Source: Clostridium sp. (GTDB lineage Bacteria > Bacillota > Clostridia > Lachnospirales > Lachnospiraceae). Taken from it: a stretch of DNA of 43,436 nucleotides. The stretch is taken from NCBI GenBank assembly GCA_023663815.1, contig JAMPGS010000010.1, forward strand, positions 1-43,436, in the 5' to 3' direction. The notes beneath the pieces are model-generated. The model had not been told where the DNA came from. It worked only from the letters and a program-made list of their open reading frames with translations, and ran no database searches. A program made the translations under genes and the position numbers. This document shows, one piece after another, positions 32,955-38,872 of this stretch (its first letter is position 1; each line of letters begins with the position of its first letter).

Positions 32955-33019
32955 GGCCGTTTTAGACCGTTTCAGACCGTTTCAGAACAAAGTGGTGTGG
33001 GTATTTTTGTGGGTATATG
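32955..33019. repeat. Direct repeats at the prophage left edge
   Basis: Three 10-base units (GGCCGTTTTA, GACCGTTTCA, GACCGTTTCA; 32955-32984) are followed by two 12-base units (TGTGGGTATTTT, TGTGGGTATATG; 32996-33019). They lie just past the tRNA and resemble recombinase arm-type sites or an att remnant. Confidence 0.55.
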
Positions 33020-33107
33020 GAAACCAATCAGAAGAAGGAATTCTAATTATTTAAAGTAAGTATAGAATTATAAGATTGTAAAATTGTTTTATATTTGTAT
33101 AGTTATT

Positions 33108-33121
33108 TTAAATAATAATTT
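33108..33121 (+). repeat. Inversion site S1
   Basis: TTAAATAATAATTT, followed by GACGCAG. Encodes Leu-Asn-Asn-Asn-Leu in frame with the cassette that follows. Confidence 0.75.
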
Positions 33122-33515
33122 GACGCAGTTAAAAGGCGGCGGGCAAATCATAGATTTTCATGTCGGTGACGATGGAAAACCTTATATTACATACGAGGCA
33201 GGTGCTGATACAGTCGTAAAAAAATTGGGTAGCGGCATTGATGCTGATTACTTGAATTCTCTTAACTGGATGTATACAGGGGCACAAGGTACTATTTCCG
33301 TCGAAAGTGGAAAAACCTATTTGATTTTTGCAGTATCTTCAGGTGCCGATCCGGCCTTTAAAAGTGGCGGTACAAGTTTGTTTTCATTTAGCGGCGGCGT
33401 GAGAGGATATTCCTTACGCCTTTATTTAATCAAAACCACTTCATCAACACTGCTTTTTGCCTCGCCTCCTGCGGGTGCCGACCATGACGAATTTATATAT
33501 ACAGTAATAGATTAA
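33108..33515 (+). CDS. Silent tail-fibre C-terminal cassette 1 (no start codon of its own)
   Basis: 135 codons open from the S1 site to TAA 33513. It reads NNNLTQLKGGGQIIDFHVGDDGKPYITYEAGADTVVKKLG, then a variable domain ending FASPPAGADHDEFIYTVID. The GADTV linker is shared with cassettes 2 and 3. An upstream in-frame TTG at 33084 has no ribosome site, so as placed it should not be translated. It would be expressed only if recombination joined S1 to the N-terminal segment at 36696-36917, giving a fibre of about 209 residues. The variable part probably forms the receptor-binding tip. Confidence 0.7.
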   Translation, partial: LNNNLTQLKGGGQIIDFHVGDDGKPYITYEAGADTVVKKLGSGIDADYLNSLNWMYTGAQGTISVESGKTYLIFAVSSGADPAFKSGGTSLFSFSGGVRGYSLRLYLIKTTSSTLLFASPPAGADHDEFIYTVID

Positions 33516-33517
33516 AT

Positions 33518-33901
33518 TTATTCAAAAAAGAGTATTGAAGCACTCTTATATGTACTAGTTCTCGACGCAATAAGAGTAGTTTTCTCAGTCCATGACACAA
33601 CATTAATGACATCATCATCGGTTTTAAATGTCACAGTGTCCCCTACCGCTCGAAGAATTCCTGACCGCTCGTTGATATTTTGGCCCATAACAAGCTCTGG
33701 TTCGCTAGAGATACAAACAATTGTAGTTGTCCCATCTGGGACGGAAACAATTTTAGACCTAGAATCAAAAAATATAAAACCAGTTAAATTTTGTCTGCTA
33801 AAAGGGAAAACTGTATCAGCACCTCCGGGAGTTTTATAGCCGGTTATTTTACCATCAGCGTCATAAACATACTCTGGCTGCTGCGCTAATTTATTATTTA
33901 A
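33518..33901 (-). CDS. Silent tail-fibre C-terminal cassette 2 (no start codon of its own)
   Basis: 127 codons open on the minus strand from site S2 to TAA 33518. It reads LNNKLAQQPEYVYDADGKITGYK, then TPGGADTVFPFSRQNLTGFIFFDSRS, and ends TSTYKSASILFFE. The first 35 codons are nearly identical in DNA to cassette 3; the remainder is unrelated. It is convergent with cassette 1 and their stops are 2 bases apart. A terminator separates it from the recombinase gene upstream, and it has no ribosome site, so it is silent as placed. Confidence 0.7.
   Translation of the reverse strand, partial: LNNKLAQQPEYVYDADGKITGYKTPGGADTVFPFSRQNLTGFIFFDSRSKIVSVPDGTTTIVCISSEPELVMGQNINERSGILRAVGDTVTFKTDDDVINVVSWTEKTTLIASRTSTYKSASILFFE
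33888..33901 (-). repeat. Inversion site S2
   Basis: On the minus strand TTAAATAATAAATT followed by AGCGCAG; one base differs from S3. Encodes Leu-Asn-Asn-Lys-Leu. TTTGAG lies just upstream, as it does before S4. Confidence 0.75.
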
Positions 33902-33913
33902 AGCTCAAAATCG

Positions 33914-33953
33914 TAAAAAAATAGGGACTGCCACTTAAAAGTAGTAGTCCCTA
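33914..33953 (-). terminator. Terminator after the recombinase gene
   Basis: TAGGGACT (33922-33929) pairs with AGTCCCTA (33946-33953); on the minus strand the stem is followed by seven T. It would stop recombinase transcripts before silent cassette 2. Confidence 0.8.
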
Positions 33954-33957
33954 AAAA

Positions 33958-34971
33958 TCACCCTGCATATACATTGTGTATATATGCTATTTTGTCATAA
34001 GACTTTGATAAATAATGCTTTTGTGTTGTTTCAAATGAAGCATGTCCTAAAATTTCTTGAATTATAGTTGGATCAACACTTTTCTTATTCAAATCACTTG
34101 CCAGCCATCGCCTAAAACAATGTACAGTAATGTTAGAAAGTCCTATTCTTTCACCAACAGTTCTAACTATCTTATTTATTGTTCCTGTACCCAATTTATG
34201 ATATGGCTTTTTATAAGTGCAAAAAAGATAATCGCTTATTTTTCCACGCTCTAATAGATATTCTTGTAAATGCTTTTTGCATCGCACTGTAAAGGGTACA
34301 ATTCTGTCTTTATCACCCTTACCATGTATGATTATCGTTCTTGATTCCCAATTGATTTCAGATAATAAAATATTGCTAACTTCACTTACTCTCAACCCAG
34401 AAGATATTAATAAATCAATTAATGCTAATTCGCGTTTATTCACACATGCATCTCTCATAGATTCAATTTCGAGATCAGTGTAAAATCGCTTATATTTCTT
34501 TCCCTCTTTTATTTTAGGAATTTTTTTAACAGGATTCTTAGGTATATATTCCTCGTTTTCCATAAATTGAAAAAACACATTTAAGTTTCTACGACAATTA
34601 TTAGCAGTTGCTTTACATACTGTCTTTTCATAACTTAAAAGAAATCTCCTGATATCATCTGTTGTTATATTCACTAAGTCTTTATTACAAAATTTTAATA
34701 AAGATGAGATACTGTAAATATATTGTTCTATGCTGCTATCTTTTATTCCTCCCATCTTTTTACATCCCATAAAATTTTTGATAATAGTTGGATTGTAGCT
34801 TTTGTCAACTGATAACATATTTTGTGAGGATACAAAATCTATACCAGCAAATACATTAGTAAGAATGTTGATGGATTTTTGCATTTGCAAATCACTAAAA
34901 TGCATTTCATCACCAATCATTCTTACCGTTACTTTAAATAAATAATCTTTGTCAATCTTTTGCACTGTCAT
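33958..34971 (-). CDS. Tyrosine recombinase, candidate tail-fibre invertase (Rci-like role)
   Basis: 337 residues. The N-terminal core-binding domain (about 55-160) includes QYIYSISSLLKFCNKDLVNITTDDIRRFL. The catalytic domain has Arg194 (SGLRVSEV), Lys in GKGDKDRIVPF, His284 and Arg287 (HCFRRW), His310 (LGHASFETTQ) and nucleophile Tyr320 (KHYLSK). All five key residues are present, so it should be active. I chose ATG 34971 because AAGGAGGC lies 8 bases upstream; the longer frame to 35082 has no such site. Lying between two pairs of convergent tail-fibre cassettes, it is inferred to invert them. It could instead be, or also be, the prophage integrase. Confidence 0.82.
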   Translation of the reverse strand: MTVQKIDKDYLFKVTVRMIGDEMHFSDLQMQKSINILTNVFAGIDFVSSQNMLSVDKSYNPTIIKNFMGCKKMGGIKDSSIEQYIYSISSLLKFCNKDLVNITTDDIRRFLLSYEKTVCKATANNCRRNLNVFFQFMENEEYIPKNPVKKIPKIKEGKKYKRFYTDLEIESMRDACVNKRELALIDLLISSGLRVSEVSNILLSEINWESRTIIIHGKGDKDRIVPFTVRCKKHLQEYLLERGKISDYLFCTYKKPYHKLGTGTINKIVRTVGERIGLSNITVHCFRRWLASDLNKKSVDPTIIQEILGHASFETTQKHYLSKSYDKIAYIHNVYAG

Positions 34972-35082
34972 ATTATAATAGCCTCCTTCATTGAATTTGT
35001 AGTAAATAATTCTTTTCATAATTAATATTCTATAAACGCTATGTATTTTTTTCGGATTTAAAATATTTACAGAAAATAACAT

Positions 35083-35173
35083 TATTTACTATATGTGTGT
35101 ATGTAAAGACCATTATAATACGAACATATATTCTAATCACAAGTCAATGTTAGACTAATTTACGACGATTTGA
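35083..35173. other. Gap upstream of the recombinase gene
   Basis: No gene. On the minus strand TATAAT (35112-35117) and TTGACT (35142-35147) occur, but the 24-base gap between them is too long for one promoter. Confidence 0.3.
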
Positions 35174-35878
35174 TTATGAAATATTACTATAATCAATTAG
35201 AATATTATCTAATTCGTCTTGTGTAATACATTTGTAAATGTTTTCCTCTACATGTTGCTGATAAGATACAAGAGGATATACATAAGTCTTGATTTCAAGT
35301 ATAAGTTGCAAAAATTCGTCTTCCGTCCATTCTTCACATGACTTGCCCGTCTCATTCCAAGTTAATTTCGCATTTGAATCTATTGATTTTTCAATTTGAT
35401 ATGTCATATATTGACTCATCATAAGATTCTGCTTATCACTTGTAACAGAGTAAACACCATTTTTGTTACCATGAGCAGTAGAATGAATTGGATTATTTTC
35501 TAAATACTCAGCAAGCATTATTTTTGACAAAGCTATTTTATTATTTTTATTCTGCTTAAATATCTCTTCAAGTTCTTCGGGGGTAGGTACATAAGGTTCT
35601 GGTTCTTCTGGCTCTATAACGATAGGAGGAACATATATACTGCCATTGTTGGATAATTCGATTAACATATTATTATCTTCATATGTTCTATATATAGTTG
35701 TATATGCTGTATAATTACCTTGTACAAGGCCATTATTTTCATTGAGCAATTCAAATCCATTAGTTAAAATATTCTGAGGCGGAATGGTTTCAGAAAAAGT
35801 AATTGTTATTATATTACCATGGACAGAAACATTTCCATTATAAACAGAAGGATAATTTAAAAAACGTATTTTTTCCAT
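35174..35878 (-). CDS. Phage tail-associated protein, unknown
   Basis: 234 residues. The N-terminal half is beta-rich (GNVSVHGNIITITFSETIPPQNILTNGFELLNENNG). A Pro/Glu hinge follows (VIEPEEPEPYVPTPEELEEIF). The C-terminal half is helical with LTWNETGKSCEEWTEDEFLQLILEIKTYVYPLVSYQQHVEE, similar to proteins encoded after tail fibres in Firmicute phages. A fibre-assembly or accessory role is inferred from position. CGAGGAAAAT precedes ATG 35878. It lies between the two cassette pairs, so an S1-S4 or S2-S3 inversion would flip it together with the recombinase and separate it from its normal upstream transcript. Confidence 0.6.
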   Translation of the reverse strand: MEKIRFLNYPSVYNGNVSVHGNIITITFSETIPPQNILTNGFELLNENNGLVQGNYTAYTTIYRTYEDNNMLIELSNNGSIYVPPIVIEPEEPEPYVPTPEELEEIFKQNKNNKIALSKIMLAEYLENNPIHSTAHGNKNGVYSVTSDKQNLMMSQYMTYQIEKSIDSNAKLTWNETGKSCEEWTEDEFLQLILEIKTYVYPLVSYQQHVEENIYKCITQDELDNILIDYSNIS

Positions 35879-35911
35879 TTTATTTTCCTCGTCTTTCTAT
35901 AAAAAATGAAA

Positions 35912-35934
35912 ACAGGAGAAAAAGATTCTCCTGT
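35912..35934 (-). terminator. Terminator between cassette pair 2 and the 35878 gene
   Basis: ACAGGAGAA (35912-35920) pairs with TTCTCCTGT (35926-35934); on the minus strand TTTTCATTTTTT follows. It isolates the 35878 gene from tail-fibre transcription. Confidence 0.75.
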
Positions 35935-35986
35935 CAGTAAAAGTTATAATTTTGTTGTTGTAATTTCGATAAAATAAGCAAGTTAA

Positions 35987-36000
35987 TTAAATAATAATTT
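35987..36000 (+). repeat. Inversion site S3
   Basis: TTAAATAATAATTT followed by AGCGCAG. Encodes Leu-Asn-Asn-Asn-Leu in frame with cassette 3. It faces S4 as an inverted copy 681 bases away. Confidence 0.78.
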
Positions 36001-36364
36001 AGCGCAGCAGCCAGAGTATGTTTATGATGCTGATGGTAAAATAACCGGCTATAAAACTCCCGGAGGTGCTGATACAGTCTTCCCTTTTAGCAATTACCAA
36101 ATAAAAAATTCTGAAATACTTTCATTTCCATCAACATCAACTGGAAGCACTAGAGGATATACAGTTACTTTTGACTTCCCTAATGGCGTGGATGGAATTG
36201 TTGGTATATTTGATACTAATGGGAACCCGGACATGTTTCTGGGTTCAAGTGCAGTATTGCATGGATTTGCAATTGATGGCAATACTGTAAACTTTAGCAT
36301 TTATCGAGCTGGAACTACTAATACAAATACGGGCAAGTTTGTTTTTAGGGTTATCGGGCACTGA
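35987..36364 (+). CDS. Silent tail-fibre C-terminal cassette 3 (no start codon of its own)
   Basis: 125 codons open from S3 to TGA 36362. It reads LNNNLAQQPEYVYDADGK, ITGYKTPGGADTVFPFSNYQ, then a beta-rich variable tip (GYTVTFDFPNGVDGIVGIF) ending FVFRVIGH. Its first 35 codons match cassette 2 almost exactly. Its stop and the stop of the active fibre gene on the other strand are one base apart. Inverting 35987-36694 would exchange it with the currently expressed tip and give a fibre of about 199 residues. Confidence 0.75.
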   Translation, partial: LNNNLAQQPEYVYDADGKITGYKTPGGADTVFPFSNYQIKNSEILSFPSTSTGSTRGYTVTFDFPNGVDGIVGIFDTNGNPDMFLGSSAVLHGFAIDGNTVNFSIYRAGTTNTNTGKFVFRVIGH

Positions 36365-36365
36365 T

Positions 36366-36917
36366 TTATCCAATACCATATATTGCAACTTTTATATTCC
36401 CATAACTTCCACTTGAATTTATAAGTTTGATAGATGTATCGGAAATATATTGTATATCGGCCTCATAATGAAATACTGAGCTTGCGTAATAGGCTAAAGA
36501 TACATGCGGTAACGATTTAAATATACCAACTGGCATCATAAAACTATCAACAGCACGATAGTTTTCATTAATAGCCGAAAAGTATCCTAAAAGGTGCTTA
36601 TAACTACTTATATCTTTTACTTCAACCGTTAAATTGCTCCCTTTATTAACTACAGTGTCAGTTAATAATTCATACCTACTTAAATTATTATTTACCAGAC
36701 TCAAAGCCTTAGCAGAAGCAGCAATATTAGATGAAGTGCTCACCAAACTATCTGTAATTCCGTCAATAGCGCCTACTTTTGTTTCTGCGGTTTTACCGTC
36801 ATCAAATTCACAATCACTTGCCTTATGCCAGAAAGAAATTCTCTGCCATTTTTTGTTTACCACATCAATTAGTTTTCTAAATTTTCTACCAGTTACAATT
36901 TCTTCATTAACTGCCAT
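36366..36917 (-). CDS. Expressed tail-fibre gene with switchable C-terminus
   Basis: 183 residues. The constant part is residues 1-74 (MAVNEEIVTGRKFRKLIDVVNKKWQRISFWHKASDCEF onward to the helical DSLVSTSSNIAASAKAL). Site S4 encodes VNNNL at 75-79. The variable tip is residues 80-183 (SRYELLTDTVVNKG; SYKHLLGYFSAINENYRAVDSF; ending KVAIYGIG). The present tip lacks the GADTV linker found in the three silent cassettes. ATG 36917 has AAAGGAGT 9 bases upstream. Position at the end of the tail genes and the beta-rich tips suggest host-receptor binding; that is inference. Confidence 0.75.
   Translation of the reverse strand: MAVNEEIVTGRKFRKLIDVVNKKWQRISFWHKASDCEFDDGKTAETKVGAIDGITDSLVSTSSNIAASAKALSLVNNNLSRYELLTDTVVNKGSNLTVEVKDISSYKHLLGYFSAINENYRAVDSFMMPVGIFKSLPHVSLAYYASSVFHYEADIQYISDTSIKLINSSGSYGNIKVAIYGIG
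36681..36694 (-). repeat. Inversion site S4 (in the expressed gene)
   Basis: On the minus strand TAAATAATAATTTA preceded by G. Shares TAAATAATAATTT with S1 and S3. Its 3' flank AGTAGG differs from the GCGCAG of the others. Confidence 0.75.
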
Positions 36918-36942
36918 TTGAAATACTCCTTTCATCGCCAAT

Positions 36943-36966
36943 AAAAAAACACCTTAAGGGGTGCTT
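36943..36966 (-). terminator. Weak terminator upstream of the tail-fibre gene
   Basis: CACC/GGTG around TTAAGG (36950-36963), followed on the minus strand by six to seven T. The stem is short, so partial read-through into the fibre gene is possible. Confidence 0.45.
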
Positions 36967-36996
36967 TTGGCATTTTGTATTTTATTGTTATTTATT

Positions 36997-37458
36997 TTAA
37001 ATCCATATTGTACTTTCGTCCGCGCCGGGAGGCTCAGCTTCTTCACCCGTAAAAGTACAGACATTTTCTATGGATTCTTCTTCGTCATTATCTGAAAATA
37101 ATGAGATATCTGCTAAATTTTCCTCATCCTCAGTATCATTAAAAATATGAAGCTCGTCTATGGGATAATATACTTCTTCATCATAATAAATAAATGGCTG
37201 CTTTTTTGGAGGCTTCTTTAACAAATATTCTTGCAAAGTATAAATGCGGTTTTCTATAAGATTCAAAAAATCGGCGAAAAATCCATAAACATTTTCCTGC
37301 TGATTAATGTAGTCGCTTGCTTCGCTATATTTACCCTGTGTAATTAAAGCATTGTAATGATTTATGATTTCTATTTTTTCAAGGTTATTGTCTTGGAAAA
37401 AGGTCATTTCATCAATTTTATTTGGATAGTATGATACTGAATTACATAACAATATCAA
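36997..37458 (-). CDS. Phage tail-region protein, unknown
   Basis: 153 residues, not recognised. The first half is helical (NNLEKIEIINHYNALITQGKYSEASDYINQQ; FLNLIENRIYTLQEYLLKK), the second half is acidic and disordered-looking (DTEDEENLADISLFSDNDEEESIE) and ends STIWI. It resembles the preceding 110-residue protein in its I-N-x-L-x-x-x-G-x-Y-x-x-A pattern, so the two may be diverged duplicates. The start is uncertain: TTG 37458 touches the upstream stop, while TTG 37452 has better spacing from GGAGGTGA. Confidence 0.6.
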   Translation of the reverse strand: MILLCNSVSYYPNKIDEMTFFQDNNLEKIEIINHYNALITQGKYSEASDYINQQENVYGFFADFLNLIENRIYTLQEYLLKKPPKKQPFIYYDEEVYYPIDELHIFNDTEDEENLADISLFSDNDEEESIENVCTFTGEEAEPPGADESTIWI

Positions 37459-37787
37459 TCACCTCCAACCCATATGTCACCTTCAATACAATCAGCATCC
37501 TCCTCAGAATCATCGAAATATATAGATTGTTGTTTTTGTCTTGCATATATTTGAGTATTATAAATTTCTTCTTCCCATGTGCGGAAAGTAATTGCGTCTA
37601 CAATATAATGTGAAAGCACATCAAAATTCTGTTGCACAATGCGTGTTGCTTGGTTATATAATCCTTGTAGACGCAATTCATTAATTTGATTGATTATAGA
37701 TGCAATAGTATCGTCTACATTTTTAAAATCATGCCTGACAATCTTTTTTTCGGGGAAACAACTAAATTCCCGTTCAAAATCTGCCAT
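37455..37787 (-). CDS. Small phage tail-region protein, unknown
   Basis: 110 residues. A helical N-terminus (DDTIASIINQINELRLQGLYNQATRIVQQNF) is followed by an acidic C-terminus ending CIEGDIWVGGD. The last codons GGA-GGT-GAT double as the ribosome site of the next gene, indicating translational coupling. ATG 37787 has AAAGGAGGGAAACA upstream. Function unknown. Confidence 0.65.
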   Translation of the reverse strand: MADFEREFSCFPEKKIVRHDFKNVDDTIASIINQINELRLQGLYNQATRIVQQNFDVLSHYIVDAITFRTWEEEIYNTQIYARQKQQSIYFDDSEEDADCIEGDIWVGGD

Positions 37788-37802
37788 AATTGTTTCCCTC
37801 CT

Positions 37803-38864
37803 TTAATTTCCTATCCATGTCATTCCATCGGTTAAGTCCGTAGGCTCTGCATTACTATATTTAATTCCATCGCCCCCAGAAGGCGTAGCCCAAGTTCCGT
37901 CACTTCTTAAGTATTTAGAAGTACTACCATCTCTTTTAGGGCATAGGCCGTTTGCAGTAGTGGATACTACATCATAAACAGTATTAGCGTCGTCCCTCCA
38001 TGCGGGGTTCCCGTTAGCATCTGTTTTCCATACTTTGTTTGCTTGATTTTGGCCGGAAGAAACATAACCTTCACTGGAAGACGTATTTGCTTTCCAAGTA
38101 TTTGTGTTTGCAGACGGCGGTGTGTATCCTAAAGCGGCAGTGACATTTTCCTTGGTTATTTCTTCCCGGATAGCTGCAGAAGATTTATTCTCCACATTGC
38201 CTAATCCAATGTCATTTTTGGTTAAAGAAGCAATCATTTCTTTTAAAATCCTGCCTTGATTAGCTGACAATGGCTTATTTGTCAAAGTGGAAGTAAGATT
38301 ATCAATAATATCCGATACATTTACCTTACTTGTTGTAATGCCATCTATTAAATCTTTATTATTTTTAATGTAGGCAACAATTTCACTCAACTGGTCAAGA
38401 GTAATATCATCGCTATCTGCCAAAGCGTTTAATCTTGCAGTAAGACCAGAAATTAAATCACGTATATCACTATGAGCGGATATAGATATATCATGGTTAG
38501 ATATGGATAAATCTATTGCATTTTGCTGCGCAGTAGAAACAGGTTTGTCAATGTCGGCTGTATTATCAACATTGCCTAAACCTAATTGCTCGGAGGTTAC
38601 CTTGTGAGGATTTAATTCATTTGCGATATGTTCAGATAAGTTTTTTTGGATATGATTTTCTACTGCAGTAGCTCTTGATGTTTCAGAATTTAATGATTCT
38701 TTTGTTGCAAGTAAGTCATCTTGGCTTTGATTTTTTATATCTATTCGATTTAACGCAGAATCTATTAAATCCATGTTTGTGTTAAAAATATGTATATTGT
38801 ACTTCTCCTCAGAAGTCGGTTTTTGAAGAGAATATATTGAACTATAATTGATATTTACCACCAC
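37803..38864 (-). CDS. Phage tail fibre / appendage protein
   Basis: 353 residues. A long helical N-terminus leads to the fibre motif HKVTSEQLGLGNVDNTADIDKPVSTAQQNAI, a second GLGNVENKSS and ALGYTPPSA, all common in trimeric tail fibres. The C-terminus reads YLRSDGTWATPSGGDG and ends DGMTWIGN. The start is GTG 38864 (the first of two GTG codons), close behind the baseplate gene. It probably forms the main shaft, and the shorter switchable protein may be a tip or second fibre. No inversion site occurs in it. Confidence 0.75.
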   Translation of the reverse strand: MVVNINYSSIYSLQKPTSEEKYNIHIFNTNMDLIDSALNRIDIKNQSQDDLLATKESLNSETSRATAVENHIQKNLSEHIANELNPHKVTSEQLGLGNVDNTADIDKPVSTAQQNAIDLSISNHDISISAHSDIRDLISGLTARLNALADSDDITLDQLSEIVAYIKNNKDLIDGITTSKVNVSDIIDNLTSTLTNKPLSANQGRILKEMIASLTKNDIGLGNVENKSSAAIREEITKENVTAALGYTPPSANTNTWKANTSSSEGYVSSGQNQANKVWKTDANGNPAWRDDANTVYDVVSTTANGLCPKRDGSTSKYLRSDGTWATPSGGDGIKYSNAEPTDLTDGMTWIGN

Positions 38865-38872
38865 CTGTCATT

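Larger units (their letters stand above)
33108..36695. other. Shufflon-like tail-fibre inversion locus
   Basis: Four copies of a 14-base AT-rich site lie at 33108 (+), 33888 (-), 35987 (+) and 36681 (-). Each begins a C-terminal tail-fibre coding segment in the same reading frame. The segments form two convergent pairs: 33108-33515 with 33518-33901, and 35987-36364 with 36366-36695. A tyrosine recombinase and one phage gene lie between the pairs. Only the 36681 copy is joined to a start codon and ribosome site. This is the architecture of the R64 shufflon (convergent partial genes bounded by sfx sites beside Rci), here applied to a phage tail fibre. Confidence 0.8.

Noticed and set aside
33108-33515. 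Diversity-generating retroelement variable repeats
   Set aside because: No reverse transcriptase and no template repeat with adenine-specific changes; the cassettes differ wholesale and are bounded by short inverted sites.
33606-33839. Plus-strand open frame of 77 codons
   Set aside because: Antisense shadow of tail-fibre cassette 2, which has the recognisable GADTV linker.
36094-36300. Minus-strand open frame of 68 codons
   Set aside because: Antisense shadow of cassette 3.
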